64,000 bases of DNA from Obesumbacterium proteus (GCF_001586165.1 NZ_CP014608.1:4898001-4962000), one strand, 5' to 3'; shown: positions 45,248-54,446, counted from the first letter of the stretch. Notes: generated by a model from the sequence alone, not told the origin. A program made the numbers and translations.

Positions 45248-47029
45248 TTAAGCCTGTGGGATCACCAGCGTTTGTCCAATCTGGACTTCACCTGATTTCA
45301 TCTTATTAGCCTGCTGGATTTTGCTCATGCTCACACCATAGCTGGCGGCGATTTTTGTCAACGTATCACCACGTTTTACTGTATGAGTCACACGCTTGGC
45401 CTTGGTGCTTGCCGTTTTGCTCACCTCGGTCTTGTTCGACGACGGGGATACTGCTGTAGCGGCTACGCGATTCCCCGCGGGGACTTTCAACTTTTGCCCA
45501 ACCCAAACGCCTTCTTTCTTCAGACTATTTTGCTGCATCAGCTTGGTCATGGTCGTGCCGTAGCGATTGGCTATGCCTAGCAAGGTTTCACCACGCTTCA
45601 CAACGTGAATCTGCGTTGCCCCAGAACTCACGCTGCTCGCTGAGAAACTGTTCTCACTCGCGCCACGACTTGCTGTTGGTGTTTTGCTAGAGCTACCGGC
45701 CGACACTAAGCTCTGCGGCCGGTTTTCGACCTTTGGGCCATTTTGCAACGGATGCGAAAGGAAATAACTCCGTACCCCCTTATAAATGGCCTGCGCGATT
45801 TTCTCTTGATAGGCAGCGCTGCCCAGCAAGCGTTCTTCGCCAGCATTACTAATAAAGCCCGTTTCTACCAGCAGAGACGGAATATCCGGCGAGCGTAGAA
45901 CGCCTAGACTGGCGTGTTCTGGGCGACGTTTATGCAGATTGCCAATGGACTGCATTTGGCGAATCACCTGCACCGCAACGTCATAACCAACGCGCTGGGA
46001 ATGGCCAAACTGCAAATCGAGAACCGCTTGGCTAAGGTATTTATCGTCGCCGCTATTGGCTAACACATCACCTGCACCACCCAGCAATTCTGACTGTTTC
46101 TCGTGTTGTTCCAGCCATCCCGCCATCTCACTGTTAGCACGACGGTTTGACAACACCCATACAGACGATCCAGTCGCACTGCGATTGGGCGCCGCATCCG
46201 CGTGAATTGAAATCAACAGGTTGGCCTGTTGCTTACGCGCCACATCGGAACGCCCCATGACAGAAATAAAGTAATCACCGGTGCGGGTTAATACCGGCTT
46301 AAACATCGGGTCGTCATCCATCAAATTCTGTAAACGCTTGGCAATCGCTAACGTTACGTTCTTCTCGCGCAGGCCATTGCCGCCTATCGCGCCGGGATCT
46401 TGCCCACCGTGTCCGGCATCGATCGCCACCACCACCTGCGAACCATCAGATCGCGAGCTACGGCGCGAAACAGGAACGGCTGGCGTTTCTGTCGTAGTAA
46501 CCACCGTTGGCTTGGTCGGATTAAAGGGGTTTCCGCCATTTGATGGCGCAGTGGCTGGCGCTACGCTGCGCGACGAACCATGAGAAGTCGTACTGCGCGG
46601 CTGATTAAACACCGGTTTTGGTGCCGCCACAGGGGCATCATATTTCAGCGTAAAAACAACCATCTGCCCTTGATTAGAGGCACTCACCTTGGCTTTACGC
46701 GTCACATCAAAAATCAGTTGGACGTTATTATCGCCCGCAATATTACCCGCTCGGATTCGGCTCAGCATATTCTCACCGCTGAACGTCATGGGCAGGCCGC
46801 TGGTGATTTTTTTAGTTTCAGAAATATTAACCAGCACCCGATTTGAACTGGGCTGGGAAGAAAAAGTATAGTTGGGTGTTCCGTTAAAGCTCAGCGTCAC
46901 ACGCGCTTCGTTTTTACCGTTTGAAACCTGAATATTGGTCAGCTGCGCAGCGCTAATCGCGCCAGAAAACAGCAGCCCTAACAATCCTAACCACGTTACC
47001 GTACAGATTCGCTTCCACATGCGCATCAT
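45248..47029 (-). CDS. amiB: N-acetylmuramoyl-L-alanine amidase AmiB
   Basis: A 593-residue periplasmic zinc amidase that splits septal murein during division, activated by EnvC. Signal peptide about 1-28; AMIN domain (about 30-130); a Ser/Thr-rich linker; Amidase_3 domain starting VVAIDAGHGGQDPG (zinc His207, Glu222); then two LysM repeats (about 500-540 and 548-592, each with VKRGETL / VKRGDTL). E. coli AmiB is shorter. Start is ATGATG; it follows tsaE by three bases. Confidence 0.96.
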   Translation of the reverse strand: MMRMWKRICTVTWLGLLGLLFSGAISAAQLTNIQVSNGKNEARVTLSFNGTPNYTFSSQPSSNRVLVNISETKKITSGLPMTFSGENMLSRIRAGNIAGDNNVQLIFDVTRKAKVSASNQGQMVVFTLKYDAPVAAPKPVFNQPRSTTSHGSSRSVAPATAPSNGGNPFNPTKPTVVTTTETPAVPVSRRSSRSDGSQVVVAIDAGHGGQDPGAIGGNGLREKNVTLAIAKRLQNLMDDDPMFKPVLTRTGDYFISVMGRSDVARKQQANLLISIHADAAPNRSATGSSVWVLSNRRANSEMAGWLEQHEKQSELLGGAGDVLANSGDDKYLSQAVLDLQFGHSQRVGYDVAVQVIRQMQSIGNLHKRRPEHASLGVLRSPDIPSLLVETGFISNAGEERLLGSAAYQEKIAQAIYKGVRSYFLSHPLQNGPKVENRPQSLVSAGSSSKTPTASRGASENSFSASSVSSGATQIHVVKRGETLLGIANRYGTTMTKLMQQNSLKKEGVWVGQKLKVPAGNRVAATAVSPSSNKTEVSKTASTKAKRVTHTVKRGDTLTKIAASYGVSMSKIQQANKMKSGEVQIGQTLVIPQA

Positions 47030-47032
47030 CGA

Positions 47033-47503
47033 CTACCCTTGTTGCCCGTTCAATCGTGCCAAAATCGACTGGCCATGTGGCGTGTGAGCGTCAATCGACG
47101 CTTCTCGGCCCTCGCCCTGATAAGCCATATGCAGGCTCAGGTCTGGATTTGGTAAAAAGCCTTCGCCCTGCTGCGGCCACTCCACCAAACAGATGGCATT
47201 CTCATCAAAATAGTCGCGGATCCCCATAAACTCGAGCTCTTCAGGATCGGCCAAGCGGTATAAATCGAAGTGATAGACGTTCATCGGCGTTAACGCATAG
47301 GGTTCAACCAAGGTATAGGTTGGGCTCTTCACGTTGCCCTTATGGCCCAACGCCTGTAAAAAACCACGGCTAAAGGTGGTTTTGCCCGCACCTAAATCAC
47401 CATATAAGTAAATAACGGTCGCACTATCACAGGCGTTCGCCAGTGAAGTACCCAATGCGATGGTTGCCGTTTCATCCGGCAAAGAAAGTACGATGTTTTT
47501 CAT
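47033..47503 (-). CDS. tsaE: tRNA threonylcarbamoyladenosine biosynthesis ATPase TsaE
   Basis: A 156-residue essential P-loop ATPase working with TsaB and TsaD in t6A37 formation. Walker A GDLGAGKTT (35-43), then GHKGNVKSPTYTLVEPY and the HFDLYRL motif. It lies between nnr and amiB in the standard order. Confidence 0.95.
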   Translation of the reverse strand: MKNIVLSLPDETATIALGTSLANACDSATVIYLYGDLGAGKTTFSRGFLQALGHKGNVKSPTYTLVEPYALTPMNVYHFDLYRLADPEELEFMGIRDYFDENAICLVEWPQQGEGFLPNPDLSLHMAYQGEGREASIDAHTPHGQSILARLNGQQG

Positions 47504-47592
47504 AATAGTTATTTCTTACTGGTTCTTTATTAAGGTTTTTCTTTAGGATCAGCGTGTTCGATAACAGTTTGCTATGGCAATACGTCAGACTC

Positions 47593-49100
47593 TTAAGCCA
47601 TCTTAGGGTTCACATAATGACGAATAACGGCAAAAAGATCTGTCGCTAACATGCCGCGCTCACCAAACTCTTCCGCAATTTCATCAGCAGCCGCACCGTG
47701 TACCACGCATCCTGAACAGGCAGCATCATACAGCGGAAGCTTTTGTGCCAGCAAACCGCCGATAATACCAGACAAAACGTCCCCCATCCCGCCGGTTCCC
47801 ATTCCGGGATTCCCCACGTCCGCAACGGACACTTTTTTTCGCTGGCGATCAGCGTTCCGGCACCCTTTAGCACCGCCACGCCGCCATATTTTTGCTGAAG
47901 TTTTTTTACCGCCTTTATTCTATCTAGTTCAATCTCAGCCACACTGCAATTTAGTAGCCTTGCCGCCTCGCCAGGATGCGGTGTCAAAATGCGGTGCTGA
48001 TTCACGCTTGGTGACTGCGCTAATAAATTCAGCGCATCGGCATCCCACAGCATGGGTTTGTCGAAACGCTGAAGTTGCTGCACGGCTTGGCGCGCCCACT
48101 CCGTTTGACCTAAGCCGGGGCCAATCACAATCACGTCAGCCCAATCAAGCGCGGCTTCAAGCGAGGCTTTGGTTAACGCCTGCACCATCATCTCAGGACA
48201 AGACGTCAACAATGGCGAAATATGCTCGATGTGAGTAAGTACTCGCACCATCCCAGCACCGCTACGCAGAGCAGCCTCACCCGCCATTCGGATAGCGCCA
48301 GCCATACCGTAATCGCCACCAATAAGCACGAGACGACCATTATCGCCTTTATGCGAACAAGGGCGTCGAGGATGCAGCCACGTATTCAGCAGGCTGGCAT
48401 CAAGTCGCGCAATCGGCGCATTCTGCTTTTTGAGCCAGTGAGATAGCCCCAACTCGTCACAATGTAATGTGCCAATCACCTCACGGGCATATCCGGTGAG
48501 TTGCCCTGGTTTACAGGCAATAAACGCTTGAGTGTGCTGAGCCTGAATCACAGCGCCATCGGCATGGCCGGTATCGGCGTTCAGACCAGAGGGAATATCA
48601 AGAGAGAGTATCGGGGCAGGATGCTGATTTGCCGTTTGAATCAATGACGCATACGGTTCACGCGGTGCTGCCCGCAAACCAATGCCTAGCAGCCCATCAA
48701 TAATCAGCTCAATATCATCAGCGAATTCAGCGCTGGCGCCCTGAATCTTGCCACCGGCGCGTATCCATGCATCCTGAGCCTGCTGCGCTTCCGGCGGTAG
48801 CGGTCCATTATGCTCAACCGCAACCAACGTGACCTGTATGCCTAATTGCCGCGCTAGACGCGCCACGACATAGCCATCACCGCCGTTATTGCCATGACCG
48901 CACAACACTAACCAGCGGCGAGTAGTGGGATAAAATTGCCGCGCACGATGAAAAGCCGCCTGTCCCGCACGTTCCATTAGCTGATACAAAGACAATCCCA
49001 ACTCAGATACCGCTCGCTGCTCAAGCTCACGGACGTTATCCGCAGGATAAACAGAATATGGTAAACTGGAGTTGAAATGTTTCTGAAAATGGCCCGTCAT
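47593..49100 (-). CDS. nnr: bifunctional NAD(P)HX epimerase/dehydratase Nnr, interrupted by a -1 frameshift at 47833-47839
   Basis: Repairs hydrated NAD(P)H. The N-terminal YjeF_N epimerase domain (about 15-210) includes VLCGHGNNGGDGYVVARL; the C-terminal ADP-dependent dehydratase domain (about 225-495) includes SHKGDNGRLVLIGGDYG and WDADALNLLA. In the original frame the protein stays open to 47646 but becomes unrelated after ..GAGTLIASEKK. The expected ending (SVADVGNPGMGTGGMGDVLS through VNPKMA, stop at 47593) is in the -1 frame. The switch falls at A AAA AAG. Either one A is missing from an A8 tract (mutation or sequence error) or a programmed shift occurs. The ATG at 49100 overlaps the divergent queG start by two bases. 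Confidence 0.85.
47833..47839 (-). other. dnaX-type slippery heptamer at the nnr frame change
   Basis: On the minus strand the run of seven A followed by G reads GAA AAA AAG in the nnr zero frame, that is A AAA AAG, the heptamer used for -1 frameshifting in dnaX. One base later a short GTCCG / CGGAC hairpin (loop TTG) begins. A -1 slip gives the correct dehydratase C-terminus. I see no strong internal Shine-Dalgarno at the usual distance upstream. Confidence 0.5.
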
Positions 49101-50244
49101 GACACACCCCCTCGATCTCAATCAGTTAGCCCAACATATCAAGCAATGGGGGCAATCGCTAGGATTCCAGCAGGTTGGAATATGTGATACCGACCTATCG
49201 GTTGAAGAGCCGCGCCTGCAGGCATGGCTGGATAAGCAATATCACGGTGAGATGGAGTGGATGGCGCGCCACGGCATGATGCGGGCCAGACCGCACGAAT
49301 TACATCCCGGCACTCTGCGGGTTATCAGCGTGCGCATGAACTACCTTCCTGCAAATGCGTCTTTCGCTAAAACGCTCAAAAATCCACAGCTAGGCTATGT
49401 GAGCCGCTACGCCCTTGGGCGGGATTATCACAAACTACTGCGTAATCGGCTTAAACGTTTAGGCGATATGATCCAAGAGTATTGCGTGGATATAGACGTT
49501 AACTCTCGCCCATTCGTGGATTCCGCTCCTATTTTAGAACGCCCTTTAGCCGCTAAAGCCGGAATTGGCTGGGTTGGTAAACACTCACTTATTTTAAACA
49601 AAGAGGCCGGTTCCTGGTTCTTTTTAGGTGAGCTATTACTCGATCTACCACTCCCAGTTGATAAGCCCCAAGATGAGCAATGCGGCCGCTGCGTGGCCTG
49701 CATCACCACCTGCCCAACCGGTGCGATTGTTGAACCTTATGTCGTGGATGCCCGCCGCTGCATTTCCTATCTCACCATAGAGCTAGAAAGTGCCATACCG
49801 GAAGAGTTCCGCCCGCTGATGGGCAACAGAATCTATGGATGTGATGATTGCCAGATGATCTGTCCGTGGAATCGCTTCTCTCAGCTAACCGAAGAAGGCG
49901 ATTTTAGCCCGCGCCAAAAGCTGCACACGCCAGAATTGATCGAACTATTTCAATGGGATGAAAAAACCTTCCTAAAAATCACCGAGGGGTCAGCCATTCG
50001 TCGGATTGGGCATCTGCGCTGGCTGCGTAATATTAGCGTCGCTTTGGGCAATGCTCCCTACGACGCACAGATTATTCCTCTGCTGCAATCAAGAATGGGA
50101 TTGTCTGAGGTTTTAGATGAACATATCGAATGGGCGGTTAAACAGCAGCAAGAAAAACGCAGCGAAAACGTAATAGAAATTCAGACCAGCCAACAGAAAC
50201 GGCTTATTAGAGCGATTGAGAAAGGCCTACCGAGAGACGCATGA
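49099..50244 (+). CDS. queG: epoxyqueuosine reductase QueG
   Basis: A 381-residue cobalamin-dependent enzyme catalysing the last step of queuosine synthesis in tRNA. The N-terminal cobalamin-binding domain includes RRIGHLRW-type and HSLILNKEAGSWFFLGEL segments; two [4Fe-4S] clusters are bound by CGRCVACITTCPTG and YGCDDCQMICPWN; a HEAT-like C-terminal domain follows (LRWLRNISVALGN). It is divergent from nnr, the two ATGs sharing the palindrome TCATGA. Confidence 0.96.
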   Translation: MTHPLDLNQLAQHIKQWGQSLGFQQVGICDTDLSVEEPRLQAWLDKQYHGEMEWMARHGMMRARPHELHPGTLRVISVRMNYLPANASFAKTLKNPQLGYVSRYALGRDYHKLLRNRLKRLGDMIQEYCVDIDVNSRPFVDSAPILERPLAAKAGIGWVGKHSLILNKEAGSWFFLGELLLDLPLPVDKPQDEQCGRCVACITTCPTGAIVEPYVVDARRCISYLTIELESAIPEEFRPLMGNRIYGCDDCQMICPWNRFSQLTEEGDFSPRQKLHTPELIELFQWDEKTFLKITEGSAIRRIGHLRWLRNISVALGNAPYDAQIIPLLQSRMGLSEVLDEHIEWAVKQQQEKRSENVIEIQTSQQKRLIRAIEKGLPRDA

Positions 50245-50294
50245 CCCACTGGGAATATCATGTTTATCAGCGTTAAATTTTGTTGCCCTTCGCC

Positions 50295-50464
50295 TGTGTA
50301 TAAAAATAAATTTAGTTTGTGATTCAACAGCAAGACAAAGTGCAAGTGATCCGTATGTCATTTTTAACATTAAATTAGTTTATTTAAATCAAAAGGTTAA
50401 TTTAATGGTCTTGTGCTGGTTCTAGGAAGGTATGAGAAAGATATGCTGGCTAGCCTGTGGATAA
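50295..50464. other. datA: datA-like locus: two DnaA boxes flanking an IHF site
   Basis: Within the 311-bp AT-rich gap between queG and the tRNA-Gly genes, TGTGTATAA (50295-50303, complement TTATACACA) and TGTGGATAA (50456-50464, complement TTATCCACA) are exact DnaA boxes in the same orientation. Between them AATCAAAAGGTTA (50387-50399) fits the IHF consensus WATCAANNNNTTR exactly. E. coli datA, which promotes hydrolysis of DnaA-ATP, lies at this same queG-glyVXY position and uses DnaA boxes around an IHF site. The call rests on motifs and location. Confidence 0.6.
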
Positions 50465-50555
50465 CTCTGTTCATGAAAATCATACTGATTATGACAAATA
50501 GAGAAACTGCCCACATGAGGCATCGCTAAATTGAGAAGAATTTTAAGAAGAAAAT

Positions 50556-50631
<76 letters not shown>

Positions 50632-50689
50632 ATTTGACGCTTTAGCATCGACACCTTACTACTGGGTCAGTAATAACGGCGTTAGAAAT

Positions 50690-50765
<76 letters not shown>

Positions 50766-50821
50766 AACTTGGTATAGGTACTGCTTTTTTACTTTCAGCC
50801 GCCTAAGCGACCTTCTAAATT

Positions 50822-50897
<76 letters not shown>

Positions 50898-50976
50898 ATT
50901 GTCGTGCATTTCGTATCAAACATGGATTAAAACGATATCCGAAGAACTCGTAATTCCGTGTCGGTACGGGGAGCGC

Positions 50977-51004
50977 ATTATACGAGAATTTCTTTCCCCT
51001 GCAA
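50977..51004 (-). promoter_or_regulatory. stable-RNA promoter for the tRNA-Gly operon
   Basis: Minus strand -35 TTGCAG (50999-51004), 16-base spacer, consensus -10 TATAAT (50977-50982), followed by the GC-rich discriminator GCGCTCCCC typical of stringently controlled tRNA promoters. An A/T-rich tract (51013-51032) upstream may act as an UP element. Confidence 0.85.
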
Positions 51005-51169
51005 GCCCCTAACAAGAAATTTTTTAAAATTTCGTTCGTTTGCCGATAAAAACGACAACAAGGGCGAATTATCGACAACATCCGGATAAAAAACAACTAT
51101 TACGTTAAATATCGGTGGTTCGCAGCGTAAATACCGCGATGAAGATCGACTAAAAACCCCCATCGCAGC
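51005..51169. other. tRNA promoter to orn intergenic region
   Basis: Part of the 314-bp gap between the tRNA-Gly genes and orn. Apart from the AT-rich stretch behind the tRNA promoter I see only a weak GCGATG / CATCGC inverted repeat around 51137-51166, possibly an orn terminator, and no gene. Confidence 0.4.
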
Positions 51170-51217
51170 GTGTTAACGCTTCATCGTGCTAACGTTCCAA
51201 AGTGCTAACGCTTAAAG
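51170..51217. repeat. three tandem 16-bp repeats at the orn 3' end
   Basis: Units 51170-51185, 51186-51201 and 51202-51217 all start GTGYTAACG (GTGTTAACGCTTCATC, GTGCTAACGTTCCAAA, GTGCTAACGCTTAAAG). The last unit runs over the orn stop codon. Confidence 0.7.
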
Positions 51218-51757
51218 CTTGATAAAGTTTTCACGGTAATAGGCGAGTTCAGCCACGGATTCGCGAATATCATCCAAGGCTTGATGCGTACCCTGCTTTT
51301 TGAAACCAGGCAAAATCTCTGGTTTCCAGCGGCGCGCCAACTCTTTTAGCGTACTCACGTCCAGATAGCGATAGTGGAAATACTGTTCCAACTCAGGCAT
51401 ATACTTGAACAGGAAGCGGCGATCCTGTCCAACGCTGTTACCACAGATCGGAGAAACGCCCGCAGGCACCCACTGCTGTAAGAACTCAATGGTTTTCTGC
51501 GCTGCGGTTGCGTCATCGATAGTGCTGGCTTTGACACGATCAACTAAGCCACTACCGGTATGGGTGCGCACGTTCCACTCATCCATCAGCGCCAGCTGTT
51601 CATCCGATTGGTGTACCGCAATCACCGGCCCTTCCGCCAGAATATTTAAATTGGCGTCGGTCACCAACGTCGCAATCTCAATGATGCGATCGACTTCGGG
51701 ATCGAGCCCCGTCATTTCTAAATCGATCCAGATTAAATTCGTTTCACTTCCACTCAT
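51212..51757 (-). CDS. orn: oligoribonuclease
   Basis: A 181-residue DEDDh 3'-5' exonuclease degrading RNA dinucleotides (including pGpG) to mononucleotides; essential in E. coli. Catalytic motifs: IDLEMTGLD (Asp12, Glu14), the GNSVGQDRRFL region, and the HQALDDIRESVAEL C-terminal His/Asp motif. Divergent from rsgA, as in E. coli. Confidence 0.97.
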   Translation of the reverse strand: MSGSETNLIWIDLEMTGLDPEVDRIIEIATLVTDANLNILAEGPVIAVHQSDEQLALMDEWNVRTHTGSGLVDRVKASTIDDATAAQKTIEFLQQWVPAGVSPICGNSVGQDRRFLFKYMPELEQYFHYRYLDVSTLKELARRWKPEILPGFKKQGTHQALDDIRESVAELAYYRENFIKL

Positions 51758-51928
51758 TGCGGCCTCGGCTCTTCTTCTTCATCAATAGCGTGTATCATAG
51801 TCTTTTTGGCGACAACGAGCGATGGTCGTCAATTTCAGATTCGTTTTTGATATGGGTTTGTATGCCCGCCGAGCCTGGCGCTGCATCAAACTAACGTCGA
51901 GTTCGTTCAAACAAATGAGTGAGGCGCA

Positions 51929-52966
51929 GTGAGTAAGAACAAACTATCGAAAGGCCAACAACGCCGTGTTCAGGCAAACCATCAGCGTCGCCTGACCAAA
52001 ACTGATAATAGACCAGAACTGGATGACTCCCTGTTTGGCGAGCCACAAGAAGGGATTGTTGTCAGCCGTTTCGGCAAACATGCCGACGTTGAAGCCGCCG
52101 ATGGCACTCAGCATCGCTGTAATATCCGTCGAACCATTCGTTCACTGGTTACCGGCGATCGCGTGGTGTGGCGTTCTGGCGCACAGCCGGGCGTAAAGGG
52201 CATTGTGGAAGCCGTGCATGAACGCACCTCAATGCTAACTCGCCCCGATTTCTACGACGGCCTAAAACCGATTGCCGCCAACATCGACCAAATAGTTATT
52301 GTGTCGGCCATTTTACCTGAGCTGTCGCTGAATATTATCGACCGCTATCTGGTTGCCTGTGAAACGTTAGAGATTGAGCCATTGATTGTGCTCAACAAAA
52401 TCGATTTGCTGGATGAAGAAGGCCGTAAATTTGTCGAAGAAGCGATGGATATCTATCGCCATATTGGCTATCGCGTACTGATGGTATCGAGCCACTCGCA
52501 GGAAGGTATCGCTGAACTACAGAATGCGCTCACCGATCGCATCAGTATTTTTGCAGGCCAGTCCGGCGTGGGGAAATCCAGCCTACTCAATGCTCTGCTG
52601 CCAGAACTCAACCCTATCTTAGTCGGTGCAGTTTCTGATAACTCAGGTTTAGGTCAGCACACCACCACGGCGGCGCGTCTTTATCACTTCCCACAGGGCG
52701 GCGATATTATCGATTCCCCCGGGATCCGTGAGTTTGGCCTATGGCATCTCGATCCAGAACAGGTTACGTTAGGCTTCATTGAATTCCGCAAATACCTCGG
52801 TGGCTGCAAATTCCGCGACTGTAAGCACGACAACGATCCGGGTTGTGCCCTGCGAGAAGCCGCAGAAAACGGCGAGATTGCCGAAGAACGCTTTGATAAC
52901 TATCACCGCATTTTAGAAAGTATGTCGCAGGTAAAAACGCGTAAAAATTTCTTTAATGAAGATTAG
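51929..52966 (+). CDS. rsgA: small-ribosomal-subunit biogenesis GTPase RsgA
   Basis: A 345-residue circularly permuted GTPase checking late 30S maturation. N-terminal OB domain (about 35-110); G motifs in the order G4 (NKID), G1 (GQSGVGKSS, about 211), G3 (DSPGIREFG); C-terminal zinc domain with CKFRDCKHDNDPGC. The start is GTG at 51929 after GAGGCGCA. N-terminus is basic (SKNKLSKGQQRRVQANHQRR). Confidence 0.96.
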   Translation: MSKNKLSKGQQRRVQANHQRRLTKTDNRPELDDSLFGEPQEGIVVSRFGKHADVEAADGTQHRCNIRRTIRSLVTGDRVVWRSGAQPGVKGIVEAVHERTSMLTRPDFYDGLKPIAANIDQIVIVSAILPELSLNIIDRYLVACETLEIEPLIVLNKIDLLDEEGRKFVEEAMDIYRHIGYRVLMVSSHSQEGIAELQNALTDRISIFAGQSGVGKSSLLNALLPELNPILVGAVSDNSGLGQHTTTAARLYHFPQGGDIIDSPGIREFGLWHLDPEQVTLGFIEFRKYLGGCKFRDCKHDNDPGCALREAAENGEIAEERFDNYHRILESMSQVKTRKNFFNED

Positions 52967-53275
52967 AATTTTCTGATTATTGAATGATTTATCAAATAAT
53001 TGTGGCTGCACCACGTGAGTACCTCTCTCGCGATGCGGCCTCAAATATTGATAATATATACGGGCGTGCCTATCTGGTGCGGCCTCAATGTGACCTAAGT
53101 CACCGCAAAAGCATCACGGTTTTGCTTTAGTGGCATGTTATCCACCACGCTTTGGAAGGTGGAAAATCAGCATGCGAAGTGTTAAAAAGCAGACCAATTT
53201 ATTGAGAATTTATTCCGACGACGCAGATTTTTATTCCAGCGTCCCTCGGAAACTGACCCATTGGAAGAGGCTAAC
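52967..53275. other. rsgA-psd intergenic region (309 bp)
   Basis: Contains a direct repeat TGCGGCCTCAA (53034-53044 and 53078-53088), the palindrome GTGAC CTAA GTCAC (53090-53103) and a small CCACC / GGTGG hairpin near 53140-53160. Promoters for psd-mscM are expected here (sigma-E and CpxR in E. coli), but I cannot identify them with confidence. No gene recognised. Confidence 0.5.
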
Positions 53276-54211
53276 GTGCTCGATAGCATTAAAATTAAAC
53301 TTCAATATTTACTGCCTAAACAAGGCCTGACTCGTCTTGCTGGTTGGGGCGCGAACAAAAAGGCTGGCTGGCTGACCCAAGCGGTTATCAAAGCTTTCGT
53401 CGGCTATTACAAAGTAAATATGAAAGAAGCGCTCTATCCAAACCCAGAGCACTACAAAACATTTAATGAATTCTTTGTTCGTCCACTGCGCAGCGGTGTA
53501 CGCCCGGTCGCCGATCACGCCGACGGTCTGGTTTTACCGGCCGACGGTGCAATCAGCCAATTAGGCAAAATCGAACAAGGTAAAATCTTGCAGGCCAAAG
53601 GCCATGACTACTCTTTAGAGGCCCTGTTAGCGGGCAACTATTTGTTAGCCGAAGAGTTCAAAGATGGTCATTTTGCCACGACCTACCTGTCGCCACGTGA
53701 TTACCACCGTGTACATATGCCTTGTAACGGCGTATTGCGTGAAATGATCTACGTTCCTGGCGACCTGTTCTCGGTGAACCCGCTTACCGCCGCTAACGTC
53801 CCTAACTTGTTCGCACGTAACGAGCGTCTCATCTGCATTTTTGACACAGATTTTGGCCCAATGGCACAGATTTTAGTCGGTGCAACCATTGTTGGCAGCA
53901 TCGAGACTGTTTGGTCTGGTACGGTTAACGTGACCCGTGAAGGCATTATTCAGCGGTGGACTTACCCAACTGCGGGCAATGAAGGCGCGGTTGTGTTGAA
54001 AAAAGGCGAAGAAATGGGCCGCTTCAAACTCGGCTCTACGGTTATCAACCTGTTTGCTGCCAACCGTATCGAATTTAACGCCACCCTAGCCAGCGGAGCC
54101 AAAACGCTCATGGGGGCTGAATTTGCTCACAGCGTTAATGCCGCGGCACCGGTAGAAACCGTGACCGCAGAAGACACCATAGAGCAGACCGAAACACCTG
54201 CCGCAGAGTAA
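53276..54211 (+). CDS. psd: phosphatidylserine decarboxylase proenzyme
   Basis: A 311-residue inner-membrane-associated enzyme making phosphatidylethanolamine. It self-cleaves at the LGST motif (252-255) between Gly253 and Ser254 to form the pyruvoyl cofactor; catalytic-triad segments YLSPRDYHRVHMP (Asp, His) are intact. The start is GTG 53276 (MLDSIKIKLQYLLPK), preceded by GAAGAGG and matching the E. coli N-terminus; an in-frame start five codons upstream is less likely. The C-terminal tail is Ala/Glu/Thr-rich. Confidence 0.95.
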   Translation: MLDSIKIKLQYLLPKQGLTRLAGWGANKKAGWLTQAVIKAFVGYYKVNMKEALYPNPEHYKTFNEFFVRPLRSGVRPVADHADGLVLPADGAISQLGKIEQGKILQAKGHDYSLEALLAGNYLLAEEFKDGHFATTYLSPRDYHRVHMPCNGVLREMIYVPGDLFSVNPLTAANVPNLFARNERLICIFDTDFGPMAQILVGATIVGSIETVWSGTVNVTREGIIQRWTYPTAGNEGAVVLKKGEEMGRFKLGSTVINLFAANRIEFNATLASGAKTLMGAEFAHSVNAAAPVETVTAEDTIEQTETPAAE

Positions 54212-54277
54212 AACGCGTAGTGGCAAGCCACAATTGATGTGGGCTTGCCATCTTTCCCGCCTTTATTCTTTAGTTTA

Positions 54278-54403
54278 TATACCCAAAATAATTCAAGTCG
54301 CATTGAGGCGGCGACGCAGTGAATCCTAGGAGTTTACATAAGTAAATGACTGGGGTGAGCGAGGAAAGCCAACAAAGATGCCACTTGAAGTATGACGGGT
54401 ATA
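54278..54403. repeat. ERIC element (enterobacterial repetitive intergenic consensus)
   Basis: 126 bp with TATACCC / GGGTATA ends. The core includes GTGAATCC..AGGAG.TTACATAAG and GACTGGGGTGAGCG, which are the well-known conserved ERIC blocks. It lies in the psd-mscM spacer, ending 43 bases before the mscM start, and as RNA would fold into a long hairpin. Confidence 0.92.
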
Positions 54404-54446
54404 AAGAATTAATCCGAGAAACGTTCGTAAAAAGAAAGGAAGAGTT

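Noticed and set aside
47593..47832. A separate small gene after nnr
   Set aside because: Its protein is the C-terminal end of the Nnr dehydratase domain (GMGTGGMGDVLSGIIGG and onward), so it belongs to nnr across a frameshift and is not independent.
48222..48446. Antisense frame within nnr as a second frameshift fragment
   Set aside because: It is on the opposite strand, while the nnr epimerase and dehydratase domains read continuously through this interval.
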